A stretch of 43,039 nucleotides of DNA from Anabaena sp. FACHB-1237 (GCF_014696225.1 NZ_JACJPV010000034.1:1-43039), one strand, 5' to 3'; positions 9,485 to 19,177 are shown, numbered from the stretch's first letter. Program-made: numbers and translations. Notes: a model not told the origin generated them from the letters alone.

Positions 9485-10804
9485 TTAATTACTAACAATT
9501 TGACCATATAGATCATAAGCATCGGCACTTTCAATTACCACTGGCACGATAGTCCCTAGTCTAGCAATACCTTTAACGTATACTTGACCATCCACTTCTG
9601 GCGAAAATCTGCCGCAACGACCAATTAATTCTCCAGTTTCAGGATTTTCTTGTTCTATTAGGACATCAACTATTTTGCCAATTTCTTGCTCATTTTTTGC
9701 TAGGGAAATTGGTTGTTGTATTTCCATTAATAGGTTACGACGTTCTGCCATTATTTCTGAGGGAATTTGATTACTTAAGGTGTAAGCTGGAGTTCCCTCC
9801 TCCGGCGAAAAGGTGAATACACCTACATGATCAAATTCATGTCGCTGGGTAAATTCTAATAAATGCTGAAAATGCTCTTCTGTTTCCCCAGGGAAACCAA
9901 CAATAAATGTTGTTCTTAATACTGCTGAAGGTATGGCTTTTTTCAGCTTTTCTATAATTCCATCATTTACTCTGCCCTGCCAAGGACGATTCATGGCACG
10001 TAAAATATCTGGATGAGAATGTTGTAAGGGCAAATCTAAATATGGCAGAAAGTTAGATGTTTCTTGAATTGCGGCAATCACATCTTCTGTTAACCCTGTG
10101 GGATAAGCATAGTGCATTCTTACCCAAGGTACCTTTACTTTTCCTAATGCCCGAATCAGTTCCGCTAATTTTGGCTTTCCGTAAATATCTAGTCCGTAGT
10201 TAGTCGTAATCTGAGAGATCAGAATAATCTCTTGTACTCCTTGACTAGCTAACTGTTCAGCTTCAGCAACTATTGATTCGATGGTACGCGATCGCTGATT
10301 ACCACGCAAATGGGGAATTATACAAAACGCACAACGATAATCACAACCTTCAGCTACTCGCAGGTACGCTACTCCTTCTGTGGTAGTGCGATAACGCGGA
10401 GTGGTTTCATCGGCAATATATGTCGGTTCTGGAGTAATTTCTTTAACTCTTTCCCCTTGTTCTGCCCTTTCTATCACATTTACTATTTTGTGATAGTCTC
10501 CTGTTCCCACTACTGCTACTGCTTCTGGCAATTCTTCCAATAATTGTTCTTGAAAGTGTTGCGCCATGCAACCTGTAATTACGATTTTTTTATTTGCTTC
10601 TGCCAATTCTACTAGAGTTTTAACTGACTCTTCCCTAGCTGCTTCAATAAAACTACAGGTATTGACAATTACGTAATCCGCTAACTCTTCGTTTGTATCT
10701 ACTCCATAGCCCGCATTTACCAGCAGCCCTAACATATGTTCTGTGTCAATGCGGTTTTTCTCGCAGCCCAGGTGAGAAATAGCTATTGTTGGTTTTTCAC
10801 CCAT
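9485..10804 (-). CDS. rimO: Ribosomal protein S12 methylthiotransferase RimO
   Basis: A radical-SAM enzyme that adds a methylthio group to an aspartate of ribosomal protein S12. The 439-residue product shows the N-terminal MTTase domain with cysteines in [11 protein letters not shown] (Cys14), NTCSF and GCMAQ, which hold an auxiliary 4Fe-4S cluster. The radical-SAM CxxxCxxC is in [16 protein letters not shown]. The C-terminal TRAM domain ends near [16 protein letters not shown], where RimO recognises protein rather than t[16 protein letters not shown] is the usual way to tell RimO from MiaB. It starts at ATG 10804 and is followed on the same strand by the helicase gene after about 95 bp. Confidence 0.93.
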   Translation of the reverse strand: MGEKPTIAISHLGCEKNRIDTEHMLGLLVNAGYGVDTNEELADYVIVNTCSFIEAAREESVKTLVELAEANKKIVITGCMAQHFQEQLLEELPEAVAVVGTGDYHKIVNVIERAEQGERVKEITPEPTYIADETTPRYRTTTEGVAYLRVAEGCDYRCAFCIIPHLRGNQRSRTIESIVAEAEQLASQGVQEIILISQITTNYGLDIYGKPKLAELIRALGKVKVPWVRMHYAYPTGLTEDVIAAIQETSNFLPYLDLPLQHSHPDILRAMNRPWQGRVNDGIIEKLKKAIPSAVLRTTFIVGFPGETEEHFQHLLEFTQRHEFDHVGVFTFSPEEGTPAYTLSNQIPSEIMAERRNLLMEIQQPISLAKNEQEIGKIVDVLIEQENPETGELIGRCGRFSPEVDGQVYVKGIARLGTIVPVVIESADAYDLYGQIVSN

Positions 10805-11635
10805 ACTTTATATAATTTTCAGTTTTCCTCGTGACTTATAAAAGTGTACTTCTTTTAGGTCATAACAAATATTTGTAGGTTTTTTGCTGTCTGAAAACTT
10901 TTAATCACAACTTACCTACTATTTTTCTTCATTATCACCCTTTACCAGTTTCTGGTCAATCGCTGGTAATTTTTATTAGTAAACTTTTATCACAACTTTT
11001 CTCTATACCTATGTTTTTTATAGAGTTTATGTTATGATGTTTATACTAATTTTTCCCCAATGTAATATTGAGCGCTCTAGGTATGTTGAACACTAGCAAT
11101 ATGTCTTAACAATTTCCTAGTCACTACTTTAAATATTAATTAAATATCATCGCAGCGTGGCCATTGTTAATTTACCCATTGGGAAGCCGACCATAAAGGT
11201 CTGTTTTGAGAAGCCGCTACCCGCAGGGAAATCGCTATGGCGACTACACCGCTTTAGCATTAATGCTATTTCCACTTTGATGATTAACCTACATTGTTAG
11301 GGCTAGGTCAAGCAGTTAAAGTGTTCTTAGCTGCCTTGCGTCTTCTTGAGTGGCAAACTCTCTTAACCAAGTTTCATCTTAACATATCTTATGAAATGTT
11401 TTACATTAATTTCCATCTTTGGTCAGAGGAAGTTAAGTAAGCAGCAAGAATGGTGCGGAGCGAGGAGATCAAGGAGTCAGGAGTCGGGAGCAGGGAGAAA
11501 ATTCTTTATTCTCACTCGGCACTCCGCAATTACCAAATCAAAACAATTTGACCAATAAGCAACTACCAACTTAAACTAGATTATTAGCAAAGCGAATAGG
11601 TAAGCACTGCAAACTGTGCCAAAAAAATTAAAGAC
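10805..11635. other. Long non-coding gap with repeat debris
   Basis: No credible protein gene is seen in this 831-bp gap between rimO and btpA. A frame of about 50 codons from ATG 11391 runs through low-complexity repeat and is not supported. At 11471-11497 is a GGAGTCAGGAGTCGGGAG tandem repeat, partly mirrored by CACTCGGCACTCCGC about 20 bases later. The block from about 11150 to 11390 is less AT-rich than its surroundings and contains short inverted segments (for example GCCGCTACCCGCAGGG), so it could hold a small RNA or old mobile DNA. I could not match it to a known RNA. Confidence 0.45.
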
Positions 11636-12484
11636 GTGGATTTACATCAGTTATTTAAAACCAAAACACCCATTATTGGGGTAGTACATTTATTACCACT
11701 GCCAACCTCTGCCCGTTGGGGAGGTAGTCTCAAAGCAGTAATTGATCGCGCCGAACAAGAAGCCACAGCCCTCGCTAGTGGAGGAGTGAACGGGATTATT
11801 ATTGAGAATTTTTTCGATGCTCCGTTTCCAAAAAACCAGGTTGATCCAGCCGTGGTCAGTGCTATGACTGTCATAGTACAAAGAATACAAAATTTAGTAT
11901 CTATACCTATAGGATTAAATGTGTTACGGAATGATGGCAGAAGTGCGATCGCTATTGCTAGTTGCGTTCAGGCACAATTTGTCCGTATTAATGTCCTTAC
12001 AGGTGTCATGGCTACTGATCAGGGTATAATTGAAGGTGAAGCTCATGAATTATTACGCTACCGGAGAGAATTAGGTTCAGATGTAAAGATTTTGGCCGAT
12101 GTATTAGTGAAACACGCTCTTCCTTTAAGTTCTCCTAATATTATAGTATCAATTCAAGACACTATTGAAAGAGGTTTAGCTGATGCTGTGATTCTATCAG
12201 GTTGGGCTACGGGTAGTCCTCCTAACCAAGAAGATTTAGAATTAGCGGCTAATGCGGCTGGATCTACTCCTGTATTTATTGGTAGTGGCGCAAACTGGGA
12301 AAATATAGGTACTTTATTATCAGCAGCAGATGGTGTCATTGTCTCTAGTTCCCTAAAACGTCATGGACAAATTCATCAACCTATTGATCCTATTCGTGTG
12401 AGTCAGTTTGTGGAAGCTGTTCATCGCAACTGGAAATCTAAGGAAGAAATTAAATCAGTTCCTTCTGTTAAGTTACATTCTTAA
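11636..12484 (+). CDS. btpA: Photosystem I biogenesis protein BtpA
   Basis: BtpA is a thylakoid-associated, TIM-barrel-like protein first found in Synechocystis to be needed for stable photosystem I reaction-centre proteins. The 282-residue product has the family start FKTKTPIIGVVHLLPLPTSA, GGVNGIIIENFFDAPF, and the C-terminal ADGVIVSSSLKRHG. The start is GTG at 11636. No transmembrane segment is visible, in keeping with peripheral binding. A tandem heptamer repeat begins within a few bases of the stop, and the VKOR-type gene starts 100 bp downstream, so the two could be cotranscribed across the repeat. Confidence 0.9.
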   Translation: MDLHQLFKTKTPIIGVVHLLPLPTSARWGGSLKAVIDRAEQEATALASGGVNGIIIENFFDAPFPKNQVDPAVVSAMTVIVQRIQNLVSIPIGLNVLRNDGRSAIAIASCVQAQFVRINVLTGVMATDQGIIEGEAHELLRYRRELGSDVKILADVLVKHALPLSSPNIIVSIQDTIERGLADAVILSGWATGSPPNQEDLELAANAAGSTPVFIGSGANWENIGTLLSAADGVIVSSSLKRHGQIHQPIDPIRVSQFVEAVHRNWKSKEEIKSVPSVKLHS

Positions 12485-12487
12485 ATA

Positions 12488-12544
12488 ATTGATAATTGAT
12501 AATTGATAATTGTCAATTGTCAATTGTCAATTGTCAATTGTCAA
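12488..12544. repeat. Short tandem heptamer repeats (STRR)
   Basis: Three to four units of AATTGAT are followed directly by about five units of AATTGTC. Such 7-bp short tandemly repeated repetitive sequences are typical of filamentous cyanobacteria. The array fills most of the gap between btpA and the VKOR-type gene. Unit number is likely to vary between strains. Confidence 0.8.
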
Positions 12545-12584
12545 CTAGTGAATTTTTTGTACTCTATCATCTAATTTTATAATT

Positions 12585-13571
12585 ATGATACGTCGTCGTT
12601 CTACTCCTTGGATTCATAAATGGTCCCGTCCTTTAATTGGGGCGATCGCTGGTTTAGGTATTCTAAACACAGGTTATCTCTTGTTTGAAAAACTCATTGG
12701 TGGTAGTCCTATTTGTACCACTCCTGAAGGTGTTAAAGGTTGTGTAGATGTACTTTCTAGTCCTTGGGGTACGGTATTTGGCCAACCTTTAGCTTTATTT
12801 GGTTTGTTGGCTTATTTGAGTATGTTTATTTTGTCTTTATCGCCTCTAGCAATTTCGGAAACAACTAATAAAAACTACAAACAAATCGTCAATTTGACCT
12901 GGTTATTATTATTTGTTTTGGCGGTGTCAATGTCAGTTTTTAGTAGTTATTTAATGTATATTCTGGCATTTGAAATAAAAGCAATTTGTTGGTATTGTAT
13001 TGCATCAGCTACTTTCGCTTTTACCATGCTCACTTTAACAGTAATTGGAAGAGATTGGGAAGATATTGGACAACTTTTATTTACAGCTTTAATTGTGGGA
13101 ATGGTGACATTAATTGGTGCTTTAGGAGTTTATTCTAGAGTTAATATTTCTGATAAAATTGCTGAACCAATAAATGGTAAACCTGTACAAATTAGTTTTA
13201 CGCCTAAAGTACAACCTAACCCGGAATTTGGTTGGGAAATAACCACAAAATCAGGACCTGCAGAAATAGCTTTAGCCGAACATTTAGTTAAAGTTGGTGC
13301 TAAGGAATATGTAGCTTATTGGTGTCCCCATTGTCATGAACAAAAGTTACTTTTTGGCAAAGAAGCCTATAAAATCATTAGTGATAATATTGGTGTAGAA
13401 TGTGGTAAGGAAAGTCCTAAAGGTAAGCCAGAATTGTGTGTTGCAGCCAAAATTCAAGGGTTTCCCAGTTGGATTATTAATGGTGAAATTTATAGCGGTG
13501 TGCAAAATCTGAGTGAATTAGCAAAAATTACTAATTACACAGGTCCACAAAATTTCCGTTATTTCCGATAA
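12585..13571 (+). CDS. Vitamin K epoxide reductase (VKOR)-thioredoxin fusion, disulfide bond formation
   Basis: A membrane enzyme that makes disulfide bonds in exported or lumenal proteins and passes electrons to a quinone. The 328-residue product has a VKOR domain of four to five helices with the loop cysteines Cys44 and Cys53 and the active CxxC at Cys135 and Cys138 (ICWYC). A linker then leads to a thioredoxin-like domain with CPHC at Cys247 and Cys250 (AYWCPHCHEQ). This matches the Synechococcus VKOR whose structure is known and the plant plastid protein LTO1. Its quinone may be plastoquinone or phylloquinone, which is inferred. It is downstream of btpA. Confidence 0.92.
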   Translation: MIRRRSTPWIHKWSRPLIGAIAGLGILNTGYLLFEKLIGGSPICTTPEGVKGCVDVLSSPWGTVFGQPLALFGLLAYLSMFILSLSPLAISETTNKNYKQIVNLTWLLLFVLAVSMSVFSSYLMYILAFEIKAICWYCIASATFAFTMLTLTVIGRDWEDIGQLLFTALIVGMVTLIGALGVYSRVNISDKIAEPINGKPVQISFTPKVQPNPEFGWEITTKSGPAEIALAEHLVKVGAKEYVAYWCPHCHEQKLLFGKEAYKIISDNIGVECGKESPKGKPELCVAAKIQGFPSWIINGEIYSGVQNLSELAKITNYTGPQNFRYFR

Positions 13572-13573
13572 TA

Positions 13574-13722
13574 CAACACATTCTATCTACATGATTGATG
13601 TACAGGATTAGCGGGCAAGATGCCCGCACTACAATTTGCTTATTTACATGATTTATACTGTCTGATGTGGTTGGTGAGGTTGTCGAACCAGAACCTACCA
13701 ATATGCCAATGGCGTAAGTCCT
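13574..13722. repeat. Composite repeat: GCAAGATGC hairpin joined to a truncated AGGACTTACGC MITE
   Basis: The first part holds ACAACACATTCTATCTACAT (close copy at about 5939) and the perfect hairpin GCGGGC-AAGAT-GCCCGC at 13611-13627. The second part (about 13632-13722) is an inverted, end-truncated copy of the element at 17569-17715: it shares CTGTCTGATGTGGTTGGTG and ends in GCGTAAGTCCT, the inverse of AGGACTTACGC. The remaining 280 bp up to nadB is AT-rich and shows no gene. Confidence 0.6.
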
Positions 13723-14003
13723 AAACCACAAAAACTTAAACCATAAAACATCCTTTTTATGCTTTTATCACAGCCGATAAAAATCTACCTTACCAGCAGA
13801 ATTTCATAGATAAAATTTTGAGAATTATTTTATTATTTTAGATTCTCGTAGTACACACCCTAATCATTTACTTCCTCTGATAGAAATCTTCTTTATCTGT
13901 GTGGATAGTTTTAACTATGGACGGTAGATAATCGCCATTTATCATTGATAACACACAAAAGATATATTAATCTTCATATTTTCCCACAAACATATTTATT
14001 ACT

Positions 14004-15689
14004 TCATTCTTTCCACCAATCATCATTTTTCACTAATGTATGTAGTTGCCAGTTTTTATCTGTTTCTGGATAGTCGGAACGGTAATGTCCTCCTCTGCTT
14101 TCTGTTCTAAAAGCCGCACTTTTAATAATTAAATATCCTATATCTAATAAGTTACGAGTTTCTGCCCATAATTTAACTTGTTTTTCTATTTCTTCCTGAT
14201 AATTATCTCCCGTATCTCCGGCAAATTTTACTGTTTCTTGTGGTTGTAATTGTAGTAAAAATTGGCTTAATGGTAAATGATTAAATTGTGTTTTCCAGGT
14301 TTTAATTTGGGCGATCGCTTGTTCTAATATCTCCTTTTCTCGGCATATTCCCGCACTTTTCCACACTACACGCGGTAATTGTTCTCTTATTTCTTCTAAA
14401 CTAATTTGTTGTTTTTCCCACTGTTCTACACTCAAAGTAAAATTCACAATTTTCTCAACACGGGAATTATCCATATCTGGATTTTTTAGATGTGAAATTT
14501 CTGGATCTATTTTGGCCATTTGTGAACCAAATACAATACATTCTAACAAAGAATTACTCGCTAAACGATTTGCCCCGTGTACTCCCGTACTAGCAGTTTC
14601 TCCTAAGGCATATAATCCCGGAATATTTGTTCTATTATATAAATCTGTGAGTATTCCTCCCATCCAATAATGGGCAGCAGGAGATACAGGAATAGGCTGA
14701 TTAAAAACATCAATTCCCCAATATTCACACACTTTAATAATATTAGGAAAACGATGACGAATTTTCTCCTCTGGTATGGGACGCATATCTAACCACACAT
14801 TAGCAGTAGACATATCGGTTGTGGTTTTTTGTAAATGGCTAAATATTGCCCTACTCACTACATCTCGCGGTGCTAATTCTCCTGATGGATGATAATCAAA
14901 AGCAAATCTTCTTCCTGTATCATCTACTAAATGTGCTCCTTCGCCTCGTACAGCTTCGCTAATAAGAAATCTTCCTGGCCGACTTAAAGCGGTAGGATGA
15001 AATTGCACAAATTCCAAGTCCCGCAAAATAGCCCTGGAACGCCACGCTATAGCCACACCATCCCCTGTACTCACGGCTGGGTTAGTGGTTTGGGCAAAAA
15101 CCTGTCCACCCCCGCCAGTGGCTAAAATTACTGCCTTAGCGTGAATCCAGCTAACATTACCCTGGTAAAATAAACTGATCCCTTGACAGCGACCACTATC
15201 TGTTTCTATCCATAAACTTAAAGCTAACGCCTGCTGAATAATGGTAATATTGTCCCGTTGTAAAACCTGGGATGTCAGGGTAGTGGTAACTTCCCGGCCC
15301 GTGGTATCAGCTGCATGGAGAACGCGAGGACGGGAATGGGCTGCTTCTAAGGTTAAAGCTAGGCGATCGCCTTGGCGATCAAATGCTACGCCTAAATTTA
15401 CCAATGACTGAATACATTTAGGAGCTTGTTCTGCTAAAAACTGTACAGCATGAATATCACATAAACCTGCACCAGCCTTTAACGTATCTTCAATATGTAA
15501 AGTAGGAGAATCTTCTTTAGCAACCGCTGCCGCAATACCTCCCTGGGCCCAATCGCTTGCAGAGAGAGTAACGGTTTTTTTCGTAATTAAGCCGACTTTT
15601 AAAGATGCGGGTAAACAGAGGGCTGTGTATAATCCAGCCGCACCAGCACCGACAATTAAAATATCAAATTGAGGAGGAATGTCAGACAA
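14004..15689 (-). CDS. nadB: L-aspartate oxidase
   Basis: NadB oxidises L-aspartate to iminoaspartate, the first step of NAD synthesis, using FAD. The 561-residue product starts with the FAD-binding Rossmann motif DILIVGAGAAGLYTAL (about residues 9-24). It continues with the succinate dehydrogenase/fumarate reductase flavoprotein features DWAQGGIAA, FVQFHPTAL, SEAVRGEGAHL and GLYALGETASTGVHGANRLASNS (split here by family convention into two motifs). The C-terminal helical domain is present. It opens with TTG at 15689; no in-frame ATG is found just upstream, and the conserved domain begins right after. It stands apart from its neighbours, with psbU on the same strand about 110 bp upstream. Confidence 0.93.
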   Translation of the reverse strand: MSDIPPQFDILIVGAGAAGLYTALCLPASLKVGLITKKTVTLSASDWAQGGIAAAVAKEDSPTLHIEDTLKAGAGLCDIHAVQFLAEQAPKCIQSLVNLGVAFDRQGDRLALTLEAAHSRPRVLHAADTTGREVTTTLTSQVLQRDNITIIQQALALSLWIETDSGRCQGISLFYQGNVSWIHAKAVILATGGGGQVFAQTTNPAVSTGDGVAIAWRSRAILRDLEFVQFHPTALSRPGRFLISEAVRGEGAHLVDDTGRRFAFDYHPSGELAPRDVVSRAIFSHLQKTTTDMSTANVWLDMRPIPEEKIRHRFPNIIKVCEYWGIDVFNQPIPVSPAAHYWMGGILTDLYNRTNIPGLYALGETASTGVHGANRLASNSLLECIVFGSQMAKIDPEISHLKNPDMDNSRVEKIVNFTLSVEQWEKQQISLEEIREQLPRVVWKSAGICREKEILEQAIAQIKTWKTQFNHLPLSQFLLQLQPQETVKFAGDTGDNYQEEIEKQVKLWAETRNLLDIGYLIIKSAAFRTESRGGHYRSDYPETDKNWQLHTLVKNDDWWKE

Positions 15690-15796
15690 GGTGGGGTGTG
15701 GGTAGTAAGGGAATAATAATAGGCAAGCAGAGGAGAAATATATTGAATTATATCATCTCCTACTGCTGATTTTAATGAAATATCGCTAGTTTGCGG

Positions 15797-16219
15797 TTAT
15801 CTGTAAATACCGTTATTAATGCGATCGTCTCCCTCATTAAAGTTGGGTTCAAACTCTGTCACAGTGAAATTTCCTAAGTTCGCCTGTAAGAGTTCTTTTT
15901 GATGATCGCTTAAATCAGGTATGCTGAATACATCTTCTACTTGTTTGTAAGGAGCATTAGCGATAATTTTTTTAGCTAAAGTGGGATAAAAACCTGGATA
16001 TTGTTGGAAAGCAGCAATATTGGTGTTATTCAAATCAATTTTTTTGCCAAATTCTGTTGCTAATTTTGCATCCGCTTTATTTAGTTGAGAAACTGCTAAT
16101 ACAGAACCTTGAACGCCCATAAAGCTATTTAAACTCATTGCTTGGGCGGTATTTCCCAACCATCCCCAGCAACCTAGCAACAATGTGAACACTGTTAATA
16201 AACGCACCAATTTTTTCAC
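15797..16219 (-). CDS. psbU: Photosystem II extrinsic protein PsbU
   Basis: PsbU is a 12-kDa lumenal subunit that stabilises the oxygen-evolving complex of cyanobacterial photosystem II. From GTG 16219 the product has 140 residues: a signal peptide ([20 protein letters not shown], with likely cleavage after TAQA), then the mature protein with [20 protein letters not shown], a helix-hairpin-helix type fold, and the end [12 protein letters not shown]. The open frame reaches a TTG at 16243, but AAAGAGGTA lies about eight bases before GTG 16219, which matches the family start. The gene is monocistronic by spacing. Confidence 0.93.
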   Translation of the reverse strand: MKKLVRLLTVFTLLLGCWGWLGNTAQAMSLNSFMGVQGSVLAVSQLNKADAKLATEFGKKIDLNNTNIAAFQQYPGFYPTLAKKIIANAPYKQVEDVFSIPDLSDHQKELLQANLGNFTVTEFEPNFNEGDDRINNGIYR

Positions 16220-16543
16220 GATTTTTACCTCTTTCCAAGACAACGGTTATATAAATAAGCGAAATAGGCTATTGTAAATTACAATCACACATTTATTTTC
16301 GTGTAATAGCAAATTATATGCCTTTGTGTTACCGAAGTTTATGGCTTGCGCCAAGCTACGCTATCGGTATCAGCCTAAAAAAGTCAATAGTCTCCGTCAC
16401 GCTAGACTATAAGAAACTAATATACAGCGTATCAATATCCACAATATTTACTACTGTTAGGTTTGATGAAATTTTGTTAAATATCTTCCCTAGTAGCTTT
16501 TTTGCTTTGGTTTTCTTCCTATTTTGTATGCAGGATAGGAATT
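16220..16543. other. Non-coding region upstream of psbU
   Basis: This 324-bp gap lies between psbU and the 3' end of the DUF3120 gene, both on the minus strand, so it should hold the psbU promoter. The part near 16335-16365 (GCTTGCGCCAAGCTACGC) looks like repeat DNA. A plus-strand frame of 97 codons overlaps here but runs into the DUF3120 gene antisense and lacks any family features. Confidence 0.4.
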
Positions 16544-17269
16544 TTAGGCTATGGTTGCTGCTATTAAAAATAGGCTATCCACTAAGATTGTACTCAAAAC
16601 TGCTCCACTAAAGGCATACCAATGGGATTGTTTCTGCACAAGGGGAACTACTCCCAAAGTCATAAGTAATAAGGCTAAAATGACTGCCCAGCTTTGCCCC
16701 CAAGGAGTTTGTACTTTTGTTAAGGCATTTTGTAAGATTTGTGAAGCTAAGGTGGGATCACTAGTCATGATTTGTCGCCAATCAGGTATTAAATTTACTA
16801 AGTAGAAATAAATATCAGTGACAACTGTTCCTGATAATGAACCTAAATAAAACCAATTGCCTATTTTTCCCCAATTTTTGGCTAAACCCCATAGTGCAAA
16901 GGGAAGACCTATAGCTTCTATGGGTAAATGCCACATTGGTTCAAATCTTAACCAGCCCCAATATATTGATCCTGTCAACCAAGTCCAACTAAACCCAAAT
17001 AATAAGTCTCCCCAGATATAAGTCTGGGAATTGGTTGGGGAATTAGTGGGCGAACATGACATTAATTTAATACTTAACCACAGCCAAAACACTGTTAATA
17101 GTAGGCTGAGGATAGGTAAACTACGGACTAACGGAGCCTCTATGAACACTGGTACGGATACGAGAAATACAGCTGCTGCGAATACTAACCATCTTTTATT
17201 GCAGGACGTGTTAGCGATAAAAAGCGTAGCGTTAGTTTGTTTATAGGAGGGTAATGTTTGGTTAATCAA
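16544..17269 (-). CDS. DUF3120 integral membrane protein
   Basis: A 241-residue protein with about six hydrophobic helices. It matches the cyanobacterial DUF3120 family in WGDLLFGFSWTWLTGSIYWG and WHLPIEAIGLPFALWGL. The function is unknown. The N-terminal 25 residues are polar and Thr/Asn-rich, facing the cytoplasm by the positive-inside rule. No partner genes are evident: psbU is downstream on the same strand and a repeat-filled gap lies upstream. Confidence 0.82.
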   Translation of the reverse strand: MINQTLPSYKQTNATLFIANTSCNKRWLVFAAAVFLVSVPVFIEAPLVRSLPILSLLLTVFWLWLSIKLMSCSPTNSPTNSQTYIWGDLLFGFSWTWLTGSIYWGWLRFEPMWHLPIEAIGLPFALWGLAKNWGKIGNWFYLGSLSGTVVTDIYFYLVNLIPDWRQIMTSDPTLASQILQNALTKVQTPWGQSWAVILALLLMTLGVVPLVQKQSHWYAFSGAVLSTILVDSLFLIAATIA

Positions 17270-17568
17270 AGTTTTTAATATTTTGTTACGAAACTTTACT
17301 TAATTTACAATATCACAGTGGAAAATCCCCCTGGGGGGCATATTTGATTATACATGATTTTGGGAATAAATAGGATGCTGGAAGTTCTATAGGGGTTTAG
17401 CATTGGGCCTTACCCCTACACGGTTAAGGTGTAGGCGGAGGTAAAATAATGATGAATTGCTGTGTAAACTCTATAAATTGTGATAATAAGGTGGATGATT
17501 AGACAATTAAGTTGAATAATTTGCTGAACTTACCGGAACTTATTACTTGACTTATGGCTTAACTTATC
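17270..17568. other. Non-coding region, no feature recognised
   Basis: This gap between the divergent DUF3120 and uppP genes is AT-rich, with no open frame of note. A G-run (CCCCCTGGGGGGC, about 17328) makes a short inverted repeat. The MITE that follows it separates this stretch from uppP. Confidence 0.4.
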
Positions 17569-17715
17569 AGGACTTACGCAACTGGCACATTGGTAGGGTG
17601 TGGTTCGACAAGCACACCAACCACGTCAGACAGTAGAAATCATATAAATAACCAAATTGTTCATATCTGACACACCCACTCAACAGATTTTTAGTGTGAC
17701 ACTTGCTTAAGTCCT
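17569..17715. mobile_element. MITE-like element, AGGACTTACGC family, complete copy of 147 bp
   Basis: The left end AGGACTTACGCAACTGG and the inverse of the right end, AGGACTTAAGCAAGTGT, are terminal inverted repeats. The interior contains GGTAGGGTGTGGTTCGACAA and CTGACACACCCACTCAACAG. Related copies are at 31888-32018 (left end lost), 13632-13722 (inverted, truncated) and 32803-33034 (inverted, longer interior). It codes for nothing. It ends 31 bp before the uppP start, so it may carry or displace the uppP promoter. Confidence 0.72.
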
Positions 17716-17746
17716 ACTTATGAATCTATAGTAGGAGTATAATTTA

Positions 17747-18670
17747 ATGATAGTAATTGAAAACTTTAATTTATACAGTAATTCATACCATACAGATATG
17801 CTGTTATTGGTGTGGAATCAAATATTAGGAGTGGAGAATCAAGTTAGTTTATTACAAGGCTTAATTCAATCTTTCATCTTAGGAATTGTTCAAGGTATTA
17901 CAGAGTTTTTACCTATTAGTAGTACAGCGCATTTATTGATATTTACGAAAATATTTGCATGGCAAGAATTAGGTTCTAAAGATTTTGTAGATGCGATTCA
18001 ATTTGGTAGTGTAATTGCTATTGTAATTTATTTCTGGTCAGTAATTTCAGGTTTAATTAAAGGGGCAATTAAGGCTGTAAAAACGAAAGATTGGACAATA
18101 GAAGAATGGAAGATTACAGTAGGTATTATTGTGGGTACATTACCAGCTTTAATTTTGGGATTTTTATTTAAAGATGCTATTCCTGAAAATGCCTTAGTTA
18201 TTGGTATTATGTCTTTAGTAATGTCTGTGTTATTAGGGTTGGCAGAAAAATTTGGGAGTAGGAAAAAGGGGTTTGATAGTTTAGAAATTAAAGATGGTTT
18301 ATTAGTAGGTTTAGGACAAACAATAGCATTATTACCTGGTGCTTCTCGTTCTGGTTCAACATTAACAACGGCTTTATTTTTAGGGTTAGAAAGAGATGCA
18401 GCAGCTAAGTTTTCTTTCTTATTAGGTTTTCCCACTCTAACTATAGCGACTTTATACAAAAGTTTGAAAATAGTTAAGTTGTTTTCACAGGATCATACTC
18501 TTGTGATATTGTTAATTGTGGGAATTATTTCTAGTTTCATTTTTTCCTATCTTTCCATTGCTTTTTTGATGCGTTACTTACAAACTAAGGATACTTTTGT
18601 GTTTGTTTGGTATAGATTAGCTTTTGGTATAGTGATATTGTTAGCACTTGCTAATGGTTGGCAAGGTTAA
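17747..18670 (+). CDS. uppP: Undecaprenyl-diphosphate phosphatase
   Basis: UppP (BacA) is a membrane phosphatase that recycles undecaprenyl diphosphate to the monophosphate lipid carrier for peptidoglycan and other envelope polymers. The 307-residue product has the two family motifs: QGITEFLPISSTAHL (about residues 46-60), with the catalytic Glu, and LPGASRSGSTLTTAL, with the catalytic Arg and Ser. About eight hydrophobic helices are seen. The N-terminus is some 35 residues longer than in E. coli BacA, but TAGGAG lies nine bases before ATG 17747, which supports this start. A hairpin repeat lies 31 bp beyond the stop. Confidence 0.92.
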   Translation: MIVIENFNLYSNSYHTDMLLLVWNQILGVENQVSLLQGLIQSFILGIVQGITEFLPISSTAHLLIFTKIFAWQELGSKDFVDAIQFGSVIAIVIYFWSVISGLIKGAIKAVKTKDWTIEEWKITVGIIVGTLPALILGFLFKDAIPENALVIGIMSLVMSVLLGLAEKFGSRKKGFDSLEIKDGLLVGLGQTIALLPGASRSGSTLTTALFLGLERDAAAKFSFLLGFPTLTIATLYKSLKIVKLFSQDHTLVILLIVGIISSFIFSYLSIAFLMRYLQTKDTFVFVWYRLAFGIVILLALANGWQG

Positions 18671-18701
18671 TCAGGTTAATAGTTATTATATCAAAGGGTT
18701 C

Positions 18702-18734
18702 AGATCCCCGACTTCTTAAAGAAGTCGGGGATCT
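18702..18734. repeat. 33-bp palindromic repeat, copy 1
   Basis: A perfect 15-bp stem, AGATCCCCGACTTCT, with loop TAA. It lies just after uppP and could end its transcript, although no clear T-run follows. Copies 2 (19178-19210) and 3 (21543-21575) have the same design with paired base changes in the stem. Confidence 0.8.
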
Positions 18735-18757
18735 TATTTACTAGTTACTAAAATCTA

Positions 18758-19045
18758 TCAAATATTAAATATTGGTTTATGAAACATTATTCCTAGAATT
18801 TTTTCTGCTAGTGCTTCACGTCCAATTTCATCTAATGGAAAATTGCGTTCTTCTAAAAAAGCTATTAAATCATCTTTATTACCATGACGACCTAAGATTT
18901 CTATTATGCCATAACTAGTTTGATAATCTCCAGTACGTTCCTTGGATACAAAAACAACATTCTGAAATTTTAGATTAGCAGTTAAAGAACTATGATTATC
19001 AACTTTTTCGTATACGAATATTAATAGATGATATCCTATGACAGC
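18758..19045 (-). pseudogene. C-terminal fragment of a probable type II restriction endonuclease
   Basis: An open frame of 95 codons without a start codon runs from 19045 to the TGA at 18758. It reads LLIFVYEKVDNHSSLTANL, then VVFVSKERTGDYQTSYGI and DDLIAFLEERNFPLDEIG. This pattern resembles C-terminal parts of type II restriction enzymes, possibly the ApaLI-like family; that is recalled, not searched. It directly follows, and overlaps in another frame, the start of a cytosine methyltransferase gene. An internal deletion that removed the methyltransferase C-terminus and the nuclease N-terminus would give exactly this arrangement. Confidence 0.5.
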
Positions 19046-19160
19046 TTAATTCATTAATATCATTAGCCCAAATAGTTTCAATATTGGCATTTTTCAAACC
19101 TAAATGAAAACCACCAATACCCGCAAATAATTCTATAGCTTTTAATTTGTTTTTGATCAT
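18999..19160 (-). pseudogene. N-terminal fragment of a DNA (cytosine-5) methyltransferase
   Basis: From ATG 19160 the frame reads KLKAIELFAGIGGFHLGL and then NIETIWANDINE. This is motif I (FAGIGG, which binds S-adenosylmethionine) and motif II of 5-cytosine DNA methyltransferases. Homology ends at about residue 39, and the frame stops at residue 53 with unrelated sequence. The catalytic PC motif, the ENV motif and the target recognition domain are missing, so it cannot work. It leads straight into the nuclease-like fragment. Confidence 0.75.
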
Positions 19161-19177
19161 ATTTTCTTCCAATTTTC

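Noticed and set aside
16318..16611. Plus-strand frame of 97 codons
   Set aside because: It overlaps the DUF3120 gene antisense, lacks a ribosome binding site and begins in repeat-like DNA.
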